From Bog-950 sp964615305 (GTDB taxonomy: Bacteria; Bacteroidota; Bacteroidia; Chitinophagales; LD1), in assembly GCA_964615305.1 (NCBI GenBank), contig CAZTNA010000006.1, positions 1-64,000 on the forward strand: a stretch of 64,000 nt of DNA, written 5' to 3'. The number at the start of each line of letters is the position of its first letter. Within the stretch, counting starts at the first letter, position 1. The notes under the pieces were generated by a model. The model was not told the DNA's origin, did no database searches, and was given only the letters and a program-made list of their open reading frames with translations. Below are positions 26,367-36,351 of this stretch, in pieces. Made by a program: the position numbers and the translations under genes.

Positions 26367-26990
26367 CTAAGGTTCATCAAAAAAGTGCCTGTCGTCTTCG
26401 GTTTTTTCGAACTCAAATTCATGTGGCGGAGGCAAATTTCGATTGCGTAAAATGTAAGCTATTATTACTCCGCTAATTGCACCATACAAGTGCGACTGCC
26501 AGCTTATACCGGCTTCAGGAAAAAAACCACCTACCATGCCGCCATACATTAGTCCGGTAAAAATGGCAATAGCAATAGATGTGCGATCGTTTCTGAAAAA
26601 GCCCGATGCCACTAAGAAGAATGCCAACCCGTAAATAATTCCGCTTATGCCTATGTGTACTCCTGTATCAGGCGCCAGTAGCCAAACTAAACTACCGCTT
26701 ACTAAGTGTACGAATGCCAGTACTAAAAAAGCCACACGCGGGTAGGCATTCAGTAAGGCCATGAGCAAAACAATTACAGGTAAGGTGTTGGATACAAGAT
26801 GTTCAACACTTCCATGCAGAAAAGGAGAAAATACAATTCCAGGCAAACCATTTAGGTGGCGCGGTATGTTGCCAAGTTGATATGATTGAACAATGCCCAA
26901 TTGTTGTAGCCCAAAAACAATCCACAACACAGCTACTAAAGCAACTACCAGCAGAACACTCCGTTTAAAATTCTTTTTACCTGAGTCCAT
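26367..26990 (-). CDS. Rhomboid-family intramembrane serine protease
   Basis: A 207-residue polytopic membrane protein with the rhomboid catalytic dyad: the serine in GISGIIYG (S116) and a histidine in WQSHLYGAISG (H167). The EHLVSN oxyanion-side motif (H64, N68) is present. About six hydrophobic segments are visible. Rhomboids cleave membrane-spanning substrates; in Bacteroidota they are often linked to envelope protein processing. The C-terminus is an acidic tail. It is convergent with trmD with 15 bp between the stops. Confidence 0.93.
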   Translation of the reverse strand: MDSGKKNFKRSVLLVVALVAVLWIVFGLQQLGIVQSYQLGNIPRHLNGLPGIVFSPFLHGSVEHLVSNTLPVIVLLMALLNAYPRVAFLVLAFVHLVSGSLVWLLAPDTGVHIGISGIIYGLAFFLVASGFFRNDRTSIAIAIFTGLMYGGMVGGFFPEAGISWQSHLYGAISGVIIAYILRNRNLPPPHEFEFEKTEDDRHFFDEP

Positions 26991-27035
26991 TTTTCGAAGA
27001 AAGCAATTAGAATACTTTCACACAAAACAATTCAA

Positions 27036-29522
27036 GTGAAATATATCAAGCCACTTCTCACTTTGCTTGTAACCACAGCACTTATTTATTTTTTAAACAA
27101 CAAACAAGGGGTTGCTCCGGCTTTTGGGAAGTTCCTGAATCCGTTCAGCGGATTTTGGCAAAATGCGGAGAGCGTGGGTAAGCCATCAGACAATCGTTTC
27201 GATTTATTGGGATTAAACGAAGAAGTGAAAGTGTATTTCGATGAACGATTAGTGCCGCATGTTTTTGCAAAAAATGATGAGGACCTCTATTACATGCAGG
27301 GATACATTACAGCTAAGTACCGCTTGTGGCAAATGGAAATTCAAACGCACAATGCTGCAGGCAGGGTGAGCGAAATAGTAGGAGAAAAGGCTCTAGAGTC
27401 TGACAGATTGCAACGAAGAATCGGTTTGGGTTTTGGAGCTGAACGAGCCCAAGAACTAACTACTAAAGATGAACAATCTCAACGCCTTATTCAGGCATAT
27501 TGTAATGGTGTAAATGCTTACATCAAAAATTTATCACCCAAAGACTTTCCCATAGAATACAAACTGCTTGACTACACTCCCGAGGAGTGGACCCCTATTA
27601 AAGTTGCCTTGCTACTCAAAAATATGGCTAACATGCTTTCTGTGTATGAATACGATATTGAGAACAGTAATTTTGTAGCTAAGTATGGTATAGATGAATT
27701 CAGAAAATTGTATCCTGATTTTATAGCTGACGAAGATCCTATTGTTCCTGTAGGCACCAAGTGGAGTTCAGATAATTTGCAAGTAGAAAAACAGAAGCTA
27801 ACATCTTACAGTCAACAACAAAACTCTGTAACCTTTGCCAACGCACTTCAGAAGCCGGATGAGATAAACGGAAGTAACAACTGGGCAGTAAGCGGAAGCA
27901 AAACAACATCAGGTAAACCCATATTATGCAACGACCCTCATTTGCAACTTTCATTGCCATCTATCTGGTATGAAATGCATCTTGTTTCTCCGAATATGAA
28001 TGTGTACGGTGCAACATTGCCCGGTTCACCTGCAGTTATCATTGGCTTCAATGATTCTATCTCGTGGGGAGTAACCAATGGCGGCCGGGATGTCCGCGAC
28101 TGGTATAAACTTACATTTAAAGACGATACACATGATGAGTATGAACACAAAGGTGGTTGGCGCAAAACAGAAAAAAGAGTAGAGAAGTTTAATGTTAGAG
28201 GCGAAGAACCCCGATTTGATACAGTCATCTACACACATTACGGTCCGGTGGTATTCGATAAATCTTTTGGTCATGCAGAAAGCAAGAAGTATTTAAGCAT
28301 GAGTTGGATTGCGCATTTACCATCTAACGAGTTTAAGACATTTTACGGGCTAAACTGCGGCAAGAACTACAACGATTATTTGAATGCGCTTGATTACTAC
28401 ACCTGCCCGGCACAAAATTTTGTGTTTGCGTCACGCAGTGGCGACATAGCCATTAAAGAGCAAGGCAAGTTTGCTATCAGAGATAAAGCTACGGAGCAGG
28501 GAAAGTTTTTGAGTAATGGTGTTTCGGGTGAGGACGACTGGACTGATTTTATACCACAACGCGCTAACCCTACCAGCACCAACCCGACACGCGGTTTTGT
28601 TAGCAGCGCCAATCAGCACCCCACTGATTCTTCATATCCGTATTACTACCCCGGCTTAGGTGTATATGAAACGTATCGTAATCGCAGAATTAATAAACTA
28701 CTTACCGAAGGGCAGCAAATAGATGTTGCGTTTATGAAAAAAATGCTCAGCGATAACTACAATTTACATGCGCAAGAAGCACTGCCGGTTATGCTGTCTA
28801 TATTAAACAAGAACAGTTTGAGTAAGGAAGAGCAAAACTTTCTCCGGTTACTTTCACACTGGAATTTTTACAACAACCCCGAAGAAGTAGCTCCGGTATA
28901 TTTCGAAATATGGTGGAATGAGTTGCGTAAAATGTTATGGGAAGAAATGGCCGATGAAGCGGTACCTATGAATCAACCAAACTTTTATACCACAGTTTGT
29001 TTTTTAAAAACCGACAGCACTTCAAAATTTTACGACAACATATCTACAACCGACAGAATGGAAACAAGAAGCGATATTGTAACAGATGCATTTCACCGGA
29101 TTAAAGATACGCTTACTGAAAAACAATTTACGGAAGTGAGCGAACCATACGGCAGAGATGCAACTATTCACCAGCCCAATTTGAATCCGCACGATTGGGG
29201 AACATATAAGGCTACCAAAGTGGCACACCTGGCTCGTATAGATGCATTCAGCAGCTTACATGTTTATAACGGAGGGAATAGAGGAATAATAAATGCTACT
29301 AACGCAACGCACGGCCCAAGTTGGCGAATGATTGTAGATGAAGGCAACATGAAGGCTTATGTAGTTTATCCCGGTGGGCAAAGCGGTAACCCGGGCAGCA
29401 TGCATTACAACAACATGGTTGATACTTGGGCAAAGGGAGAGTTCTATGAAGCTAACTTCGACAAAGAAGAAAACATTAAAACGAAAGCAACTTTTGTTTC
29501 ATCATTTCGCCCAGCAAAGTAA
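27036..29522 (+). CDS. Penicillin acylase family protein (Ntn hydrolase)
   Basis: An 828-residue amidohydrolase of the S45 family starting at GTG 27036 with an N-terminal hydrophobic anchor (PLLTLLVTTALIYFL). It is made as one chain and cleaved autocatalytically. The likely new N-terminus and nucleophile is Ser280 in NGSNNWAVSG. Other landmarks are the substrate loop PILCNDPHLQLSLPSIWYEMHL, FNDSISWGVTNGGRDVRDWY and NNPEEVAPVYFEIWW. Real substrates in this group include acyl-homoserine lactones and aculeacin-like lipopeptides as well as penicillins, so quorum quenching is possible but untested. A small membrane protein gene follows at 40 bp. Confidence 0.92.
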   Translation: MKYIKPLLTLLVTTALIYFLNNKQGVAPAFGKFLNPFSGFWQNAESVGKPSDNRFDLLGLNEEVKVYFDERLVPHVFAKNDEDLYYMQGYITAKYRLWQMEIQTHNAAGRVSEIVGEKALESDRLQRRIGLGFGAERAQELTTKDEQSQRLIQAYCNGVNAYIKNLSPKDFPIEYKLLDYTPEEWTPIKVALLLKNMANMLSVYEYDIENSNFVAKYGIDEFRKLYPDFIADEDPIVPVGTKWSSDNLQVEKQKLTSYSQQQNSVTFANALQKPDEINGSNNWAVSGSKTTSGKPILCNDPHLQLSLPSIWYEMHLVSPNMNVYGATLPGSPAVIIGFNDSISWGVTNGGRDVRDWYKLTFKDDTHDEYEHKGGWRKTEKRVEKFNVRGEEPRFDTVIYTHYGPVVFDKSFGHAESKKYLSMSWIAHLPSNEFKTFYGLNCGKNYNDYLNALDYYTCPAQNFVFASRSGDIAIKEQGKFAIRDKATEQGKFLSNGVSGEDDWTDFIPQRANPTSTNPTRGFVSSANQHPTDSSYPYYYPGLGVYETYRNRRINKLLTEGQQIDVAFMKKMLSDNYNLHAQEALPVMLSILNKNSLSKEEQNFLRLLSHWNFYNNPEEVAPVYFEIWWNELRKMLWEEMADEAVPMNQPNFYTTVCFLKTDSTSKFYDNISTTDRMETRSDIVTDAFHRIKDTLTEKQFTEVSEPYGRDATIHQPNLNPHDWGTYKATKVAHLARIDAFSSLHVYNGGNRGIINATNATHGPSWRMIVDEGNMKAYVVYPGGQSGNPGSMHYNNMVDTWAKGEFYEANFDKEENIKTKATFVSSFRPAK

Positions 29523-29561
29523 ACAGCACTGTACTCTTAACTCAACAAAACTTATTGAAGT

Positions 29562-29918
29562 ATGAAAAATTTTGTTTTTGCATTAATAGTTACTGGCGCT
29601 GCTTGCTCTGTGCTTCAGGTTGTTTTTCCCTGGTGGATTATTGCGGTTGTATCTTTTGTAGTAGCCATTGTTTTTAAACAAAAACCACTGAGCGCATTTG
29701 GTGCAGGTTTCATATCTGTATTTATAGTGTGGACTACGTATGCATTCATACTTTCTTCTGCCAACAATAACTTACTTGCCACCAAGGTAGCTGACTTGCT
29801 AAAGGCACTTACAGGAAATAGTGTAATAGGCTTGTATTTGATTACAGGTTTAACAGGTGGATTGGTTAGTGGATTTGCAGCTATTGCCGGTGCGCAGTTA
29901 GTACAGGTTAAGCAGTAG
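29562..29918 (+). CDS. Small four-helix membrane protein, unknown
   Basis: A 118-residue protein with four predicted transmembrane helices (about 3-20, 23-39, 44-66 and 88-113) and short loops. The final helix is glycine-rich (LYLITGLTGGLVSGFAAIAGAQL). No catalytic motif is visible. It is in the same direction as the penicillin acylase homologue, 40 bp downstream, and may be co-transcribed. Function not recognised. Confidence 0.7.
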   Translation: MKNFVFALIVTGAACSVLQVVFPWWIIAVVSFVVAIVFKQKPLSAFGAGFISVFIVWTTYAFILSSANNNLLATKVADLLKALTGNSVIGLYLITGLTGGLVSGFAAIAGAQLVQVKQ

Positions 29919-29921
29919 TTC

Positions 29922-29954
29922 TTTGCTCGGATATTTCAGTTGGTCTAATATTTG
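29922..29954 (+). promoter_or_regulatory. Probable promoter of the large PKD protein
   Basis: TTTG at 29922-29925, then 21 bp, then AATATTTG at 29947-29954, one base off TAnnTTTG. It gives a leader of about 70 nt before ATG 30029. Confidence 0.45.
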
Positions 29955-30028
29955 CAGCAACACAATAACTGTTTCTTCGTGTTTCAGTACAAACTGATTA
30001 TATTCAAACTACACTAACTTAATTGACT

Positions 30029-33000
30029 ATGAAAAAAATCTACGCTTTTGTTGCTTGCTTCATTTACGCTGCAACGGTTTTACATGCCGCCATTACCGGT
30101 GATACTGTAGTGTGTTCAAACGAAATTGTAACCTACTCAGTTCCTTCCGGTGGAGCCAATTACAATTGGACAGTAACGGGGGGAAATGTTTTGCTTGGGG
30201 TTAATACCAATACAGCCACCATTCAGTGGGGGCTAACCGGTAATGGAACTATAGTGGTAACCCAGACCAGCCCGGTGCAAACGCATGTGCTGAACGTAGT
30301 TATCCATCCAATTCCTAGTCCGGCTATTACTCATCCGCCTTACACTACATGCCCCCCAAATGGCGGCTCGTCAGGTGTACCTCAAGGCGATAGGGATGAC
30401 CCATGCGAGAAAGTTTGTAAAGGATATACAGTAACATATTCAACACCCTTAGTGGCCGGCAATACTTATACCTGGCTGGCAAACGGTCATAGTAATATTA
30501 CTACAGCAGGTAACACAGCAACAGTAACATGGGATACAACTGCTTTTGGTTGGATAATGGTCGTTGAAACAAATATTTACGGCTGTTCCGATTCGTTTAG
30601 ACTGTGTGTAGAGAAAATCAATTTACCTGTAGCTTCATTTACGCATCAGGCAAATGCTTGTAAGTTTTCTTCCGTGTTGTTTAATAACACATCAACCGGC
30701 ATTAACTCGTACCAGTGGTATTTTGGTGACGGAGGCTCTTCATCACTTACTAATCCAACTCATGCTTACAACTCTGCAGGTAGCTATACTATCACATTAA
30801 TAGCTACTAATAGTTGTGGTTGTGTAGATACATTTCAAAGCATGATAAACATTGACTCATTACCGGGCCCTGATATTACGTGTATAGAAACTGTTTGTGC
30901 TTTTGATACAGCTACCTACAGTACTACCCCCGGTGCAGGATGCGTTTATACTTGGATGGCAAACGGAGGAACTATAGTAGCAGGGCAAGGCACACCGAAT
31001 GTAACAGTAGCTTGGGGAGCCGGCCAGATTGGTTCACTTGGTTTAGTAGTAACAGGGTGTGGTGCTGTTTGCAGTGATACTACGTATGCTTACATTCCAA
31101 TAGTTCCTGCTACTGCTGTTATAAATGGGCCACATAAAGTTTGTGCTGGTGATTGTGCAACTTTTACACTTCCACGTTTTAGTGGGGCCGGCTATACCTG
31201 GACACTCAATAGCAATTGCGGTGGTGTAATCAGCGATACTGTTTGCTGCGAGCAGGTGGAAATTTGCTACCCGCCTTTTGCTAATTGTAACGACACGTTA
31301 AATGTGGCATACTTCGATACTTTTCTCGGTTGCGGAGGTAACGCACAGCATGTAATAAGAGTACGTCCGCATTTGCAAATTATTGGCAACACTATAGTTT
31401 GTGCAAATACCAACGCATCATTCAATGGGTTCGCTATTGGTGTAGGACCTGTAGTTTGTCAGTGGTCAGTTTCACCTGTTGGTCCGGTGCTTTTTCCAGG
31501 TGGGCCGGCACCTTCAGTGTCTATTAACTGGAACAACATTCCGGGAACGTATGTGCTTACAGCCATACCTGTACCACCACTTCAGGTTTGTGATGATTCA
31601 GTGAAAATTATTGTAACTGTGGTAGCCCCTCCATCGGCTCCTGTAATTATAGGTGACACAGTAGTATGTGCAAACAGCACTGTACAGTATTGCAGCAGTT
31701 CGGGAAGTTTAATTAGTTGGATTATTACCGGAGGTACGCCAACCACTGCATCGGGAAATTGTGTTACAGTGAATTGGGGTAGCATACCACCATTCATTGT
31801 GCGTGCTTATCAAACCGCGCAGAACAGTCCTTTTTGCAATTCAGATACCACAGTTCAAAGTATTACACCTGTGCTATCTATTCCAACACCGGCCATTGTT
31901 TCTACATCACCAATTTGTGCTAATGGAACCAACTCATTTAGCACTACTACATTATACCCAAACAGTGCCACTTATACTTGGAGTATATCGCCAAGCATTA
32001 ACGGTGCAGTAATTACCGGGCAGGGAACAAGCACCTGCACTGTAGAGTGGGGTAATAATGCTCCATCATCAGCCACGGTTACGTTAGTAGTAACTGCCTG
32101 CGGGCAAACCGCTAGTAATTTTGCCAATGTTACGTTGAACTCACCCCCCAATCCATCTGTAGTGCAAGTCGGAAGTTTGTGTGCGGGCGGCACAGCTCAG
32201 TTGCAGGCGAGTGGTGGTGTTTCATATCAATGGAGTGGGCCAAGTGGTCAATCTAATGCAAATCCTCTTACAATTACAACAAAGGGTTTGTATTCAGTAA
32301 CCGTTACCGCAGCTAACGGATGTACAGCACTTACACAAATAAATGTACAGTATGTAAGTGGTCCTACTGCCAGCATTAGTACGCTGAATTATGTTAGCTA
32401 TTGCATAGGTTCACCTTATACTGTAAATATTTGCGCTTTGGGCAACCCTAATTACGCCTACAACTGGAACGTGGGTGGACCTAATACGCAGTGCAGAAAT
32501 TTTTCTTCACCGGGGGCGTACTCGGTAGTAGTTACAGATGTAACTAATAACTGTACCGCCTTGTCAAACATCATTGTAGTTTCTGAAGATAGTTGTAACG
32601 GTGGCGGACCCGGTACTTGTATCTATAATGGCCAAATTGATTTCACTCATACCAGTTGCAATCCTATTCAGTTTACAAATACATCGGTAAACTCCACCGG
32701 TAACTACATTTGGAATTTTGGAGATTTTAGTGGTTCCAGTTTAGTTAGTCCTACACATTCTTATGCTCAGGCAGGTTTCTATGTAGTGTATCTTACCGGT
32801 TATGTGTACAACGCTAACCAAACTGATTCTTGTTTGGTTCGCGATACTGCTCAAATTGAAATACCAGTAGTAGCACTTTTCGATTTTAAGAGCAAGTGCT
32901 ATAACGACTCGGTTTGCTTTACAGATAAAAGCACATTTACAGCGGGGAATAGTATTACGAGTTGGAACTGGAATTTTGGTGATGCCACCACTTCCACTCA

Positions 33001-35689
33001 ACAACACCCGTGCCACGTGTATGGCGCTGGGGGTAATTATTTTGTAACCTTAATAGTTTCTAACGGAATATGTTCGGACACAATAATAGATACAGTAATG
33101 CTGGCTCCGCGACCAACTGCTGCATTTAGCTTTAGTAACCCTAACTGTGTAAACAATGCGGTACAATTTACAGACGGTTCGTTTAGCAACATTAACTATT
33201 GGAGTTGGACTTTTGGTGATGGGGGTACTTCTCTTAACCAAAATCCGCAACACAGCTATTCTTTACCGGGTATTTATATTGACACATTAATTGTAAGAGA
33301 CACAACCGGTTGTGCTGATACAACTGTAAAAAGTATTTCCATAAGTGCCCCGGTTAACTACGGCAGTATTTGGGCCAGCGATACGCTTGTTTGTGCAGGC
33401 ACACCTGTGCTTTTAGTAGCGCCAGCCTGCGGCACTTGCACATATTTATGGAGTACCGGATCTACAAATGATTCAATAACAGTAAATTCTTCAGGCGTAT
33501 ATTCAGTTGATTTGAACGATGGAAGTGGTTGCATTTACACAACAACAATAAGTATCATAGTTGACAATGGGCCACCGTCTGTGATTCAAAACACGGGCGA
33601 TGATGAACTGTGCGTGGGTGAGTCCACAACACTTTTTGTGCAACCCAATATTAATTGGACTTACCTCTGGATTAGCAACGATCCGAGTATAAATGGACTT
33701 ACCTCGAGCGGTGTGTTAGTGTTTGGAAACATACCGGGGGTTTATACATATCAGGTATTAGTCATTGATACTACAACAGGTTGTGGAGATACTTCACTGC
33801 CTTACATTGTAGTAGTAAACCCCAACCCGGTACCGCCCATTATTGCCCCTTTAAGCCCTACTACTGTTTGTGCTGGCGATACCATAACACTTCTTGGTTC
33901 GCACCCAGATCCTACTGTTACCTATTTATGGAACACAGGCTCGGTGAACGATACTTTATTGGTTACAAAAAACGGCTGCTATACGTTAGAAGTTACAGAT
34001 ACAAACAGTTGCACTTCATTTAATATTTTCTGTGTAACAGTTAATCCACTGCCTGACTTGTGTACTTTTTATGAAGGTTGTTTTGATACTTGTGCTCCTT
34101 ATATGGTTTGCGCACCTGCAGGAAACTCTTGGCAGTGGTTAAACAGTGGCATACCTATGCCGGGTGATACCCTGCAATGCTTAACAACCAGTATGAGTGG
34201 TGTGTATTCCGTTATTGTTACGAATAGTTTTGGATGTGTTGATACAACAGGTGATCTAGACCTTACGCTATACCCTTGTCCGGATAGTTTATGTGCAGAT
34301 TTTTGGATTGATTCAGTAGCTTGTGATTCGAATGGTAACCATGTACTTTATTACCATGTAGCAAATCAGTCGCAAGTTCCTGTTACGCAAGTTAATATAG
34401 AGATATTGCAACCTCACCTAAGTATTCCAATAGCTCCTGCAGTAGTGTTTACCACTATACCAAGCCAAAGTGTATCACAGCAGTTAAGTACCACAATTTA
34501 CAATGCTAATGCCGGTGATTCACTTTGTTTCCGGGCACATATATTGGCGTACGACAGCATGGGCCACGAACTGGTTTGTTGTTATAGCGATACTGATTGT
34601 ATAGTGTTAGATACCTGCGGAAAACACCCAGTTGATACTGTTTGTTGCTACTTTAACTTTTTAAACGACACTGTTAGATGTATTGAAGATCCTGTTGCAC
34701 CATACTATACGTTTAGCTGGCAAATTGATGGTTGCGGCACACTCTCGATTCAAGGGGGTAATAACATTGTAGTTAATGGCAGCAATCCGTTGGTGCTTAC
34801 GGGTAATGTGGTAACTATTACCGGTACATATACACCTAGCGGACCTGCCGATACAATAATGTGTGCTACATTTGTTATGAGCCAGGGTAATGTTTATTGT
34901 GCAGATACGACCATCTGTTTCAACATGAGTTGCGATAGTGCGTTGCCCCCGCCAACTCCGGTCTGCGATTTGAATTTTGAAGACTCCATCTGTGTAGGGC
35001 AAGCCACCACTTATACATACGGTGGAAATCCGGCAGGGTTAACTTTCCAATGGCAGTTTTCCAATGGGTCGCCAGCCACGGCATCGGGTCCCGGCCCGCA
35101 CAGTGTTACGTATAGCACCCCAGGCTGCCATCAAGTAATTTGTATTGTAAACAGCGCTAACACAACCCTTGACTGTATTGATACAATTTGTGTAATGCCA
35201 CCACCGGTAGCTACTGTATCACAAAATGGTAACGCCTTGTACGCTTATCCGTCCGGCTATAACTATCAATGGTATTCTGGCACACCGGCAAACAATACAA
35301 TTATTAGTGGCGCTACAAATCAGTTCTATGTTCCATCAGGTTCACCCGGGTTCTACTGTGTGGTTGTAAGCAATGGTCCAACATGCCGCGATACGGCATG
35401 CACAGATTTTGAACCTACAGGTATTGACGGGTTGGGGCAGAGTGTTTGGAATATTTACCCTAATCCGAATGATGGAGCATTTACATTACAAGTAAATTCA
35501 GCAGTTGCTGAGTCAATTGAGCTGAAGGTGGCGAATGCCATTGGCGAGTTGGTTGATATACGTAACTATGAAACACATGCCGGTGAGCAGCACTTCTACA
35601 TATCAAACACAGCGTTTGCTACAGGTGTTTACTTTATTTACCTAAAAACCAATAAGGGATTAGGTGTAAAGAGAATGGTTGTAAAATAG
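30029..35689 (+). CDS. Giant Cys-rich PKD-domain protein, T9SS type A cargo
   Basis: About 1886 residues from ATG 30029 with signal peptide MKKIYAFVACFIYAATVLHA. Most of it is a chain of PKD-like and Ig-like beta-sandwiches. Four clear PKD units carry YQWYFGDGG, YIWNFGDFSG, WNWNFGDAT and WSWTFGDGG. Between them lie divergent PKD-like domains with NWTVTGG / TATIQWG patterns. Cysteines are frequent throughout, often paired within a domain. The protein ends with WNIYPNPNDGAFTLQV...GVKRMVVK, a type A sorting domain cleaved after T9SS export. It is probably a surface or extracellular adhesin or scaffold; no enzyme domain is visible. It is transcribed alone, between a promoter-like site and a strong terminator. 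Confidence 0.92.
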   Translation: MKKIYAFVACFIYAATVLHAAITGDTVVCSNEIVTYSVPSGGANYNWTVTGGNVLLGVNTNTATIQWGLTGNGTIVVTQTSPVQTHVLNVVIHPIPSPAITHPPYTTCPPNGGSSGVPQGDRDDPCEKVCKGYTVTYSTPLVAGNTYTWLANGHSNITTAGNTATVTWDTTAFGWIMVVETNIYGCSDSFRLCVEKINLPVASFTHQANACKFSSVLFNNTSTGINSYQWYFGDGGSSSLTNPTHAYNSAGSYTITLIATNSCGCVDTFQSMINIDSLPGPDITCIETVCAFDTATYSTTPGAGCVYTWMANGGTIVAGQGTPNVTVAWGAGQIGSLGLVVTGCGAVCSDTTYAYIPIVPATAVINGPHKVCAGDCATFTLPRFSGAGYTWTLNSNCGGVISDTVCCEQVEICYPPFANCNDTLNVAYFDTFLGCGGNAQHVIRVRPHLQIIGNTIVCANTNASFNGFAIGVGPVVCQWSVSPVGPVLFPGGPAPSVSINWNNIPGTYVLTAIPVPPLQVCDDSVKIIVTVVAPPSAPVIIGDTVVCANSTVQYCSSSGSLISWIITGGTPTTASGNCVTVNWGSIPPFIVRAYQTAQNSPFCNSDTTVQSITPVLSIPTPAIVSTSPICANGTNSFSTTTLYPNSATYTWSISPSINGAVITGQGTSTCTVEWGNNAPSSATVTLVVTACGQTASNFANVTLNSPPNPSVVQVGSLCAGGTAQLQASGGVSYQWSGPSGQSNANPLTITTKGLYSVTVTAANGCTALTQINVQYVSGPTASISTLNYVSYCIGSPYTVNICALGNPNYAYNWNVGGPNTQCRNFSSPGAYSVVVTDVTNNCTALSNIIVVSEDSCNGGGPGTCIYNGQIDFTHTSCNPIQFTNTSVNSTGNYIWNFGDFSGSSLVSPTHSYAQAGFYVVYLTGYVYNANQTDSCLVRDTAQIEIPVVALFDFKSKCYNDSVCFTDKSTFTAGNSITSWNWNFGDATTSTQQHPCHVYGAGGNYFVTLIVSNGICSDTIIDTVMLAPRPTAAFSFSNPNCVNNAVQFTDGSFSNINYWSWTFGDGGTSLNQNPQHSYSLPGIYIDTLIVRDTTGCADTTVKSISISAPVNYGSIWASDTLVCAGTPVLLVAPACGTCTYLWSTGSTNDSITVNSSGVYSVDLNDGSGCIYTTTISIIVDNGPPSVIQNTGDDELCVGESTTLFVQPNINWTYLWISNDPSINGLTSSGVLVFGNIPGVYTYQVLVIDTTTGCGDTSLPYIVVVNPNPVPPIIAPLSPTTVCAGDTITLLGSHPDPTVTYLWNTGSVNDTLLVTKNGCYTLEVTDTNSCTSFNIFCVTVNPLPDLCTFYEGCFDTCAPYMVCAPAGNSWQWLNSGIPMPGDTLQCLTTSMSGVYSVIVTNSFGCVDTTGDLDLTLYPCPDSLCADFWIDSVACDSNGNHVLYYHVANQSQVPVTQVNIEILQPHLSIPIAPAVVFTTIPSQSVSQQLSTTIYNANAGDSLCFRAHILAYDSMGHELVCCYSDTDCIVLDTCGKHPVDTVCCYFNFLNDTVRCIEDPVAPYYTFSWQIDGCGTLSIQGGNNIVVNGSNPLVLTGNVVTITGTYTPSGPADTIMCATFVMSQGNVYCADTTICFNMSCDSALPPPTPVCDLNFEDSICVGQATTYTYGGNPAGLTFQWQFSNGSPATASGPGPHSVTYSTPGCHQVICIVNSANTTLDCIDTICVMPPPVATVSQNGNALYAYPSGYNYQWYSGTPANNTIISGATNQFYVPSGSPGFYCVVVSNGPTCRDTACTDFEPTGIDGLGQSVWNIYPNPNDGAFTLQVNSAVAESIELKVANAIGELVDIRNYETHAGEQHFYISNTAFATGVYFIYLKTNKGLGVKRMVVK

Positions 35690-35709
35690 TTTTTGCAAAA
35701 CCAATTTAG

Positions 35710-35743
35710 GCCACTGCTTTGATACGAAGCAGTGGCTTTTTGT
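35710..35743 (+). terminator. Intrinsic terminator after the PKD protein gene
   Basis: GCCACTGCTT (35710-35719) pairs perfectly with AAGCAGTGGC (35727-35736) around a 7-nt loop and is followed by TTTTTGTTT. It lies 20 bp after the stop codon. Confidence 0.92.
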
Positions 35744-35813
35744 TTACACTATAGTTGTACTGTGTTACTTTTTAACCTCGATTCGCTATGATGTTTGCTT
35801 ACTTTGCAACTGC

Positions 35814-36344
35814 ATGAACAGTGAAAATTCAACAGTTTTTTTAATCGGCTTTATGGGTTCCGGCAAATCTACATTCGGAAAAAAACTGGCCACGAAACTC
35901 AATATGTCTTATGCAGATTTAGATAACCTGATTGTTTCCACTTCGCAATATAGTACCGTTGCAGAACTGGTTGAAGTATGCGGTATAGATTTCTTTAGAG
36001 CCAAGGAAGCAGAAACTCTTCGTGGTTTGCCAACTTCAGGTAAACTTATTTCTACCGGTGGCGGCACACCCTGCTTTTTAGATAATATGTACTGGATGAA
36101 GCAGCATGGAGTTGTAGTGTTTTTGCAAGTAGATGAAAACATAATTTTCAGTCGCTTGAAATCAACTGATTTAAGCCAACGCCCGCTTTTAAAGGGGCTA
36201 GACGAATCAGGTCTTAAAAATTTTATACACCAAAGTTTAGAAGAGCGTTTACCTGTATATAGGCAGGCGCATATTTTATTCAATCCCATTACAGGTAGTG
36301 TAGATGACCTTGTAAAGATGATTGAAGAATTGTTTAAGAACTGA
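35814..36344 (+). CDS. aroK: Shikimate kinase
   Basis: A 176-residue P-loop kinase that phosphorylates shikimate with ATP in the aromatic amino acid pathway. Walker A is GFMGSGKST, the shikimate-binding aspartate/arginine region is YADLDNLI and FFRAKEAETLR, the glycine-rich STGGGTPC loop is present, and the lid contains SQRPLLKG. The length is normal. It is monocistronic or nearly so: a terminator lies upstream and a convergent gene downstream, 7 bp away. Confidence 0.95.
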   Translation: MNSENSTVFLIGFMGSGKSTFGKKLATKLNMSYADLDNLIVSTSQYSTVAELVEVCGIDFFRAKEAETLRGLPTSGKLISTGGGTPCFLDNMYWMKQHGVVVFLQVDENIIFSRLKSTDLSQRPLLKGLDESGLKNFIHQSLEERLPVYRQAHILFNPITGSVDDLVKMIEELFKN

Positions 36345-36351
36345 ACAATAG

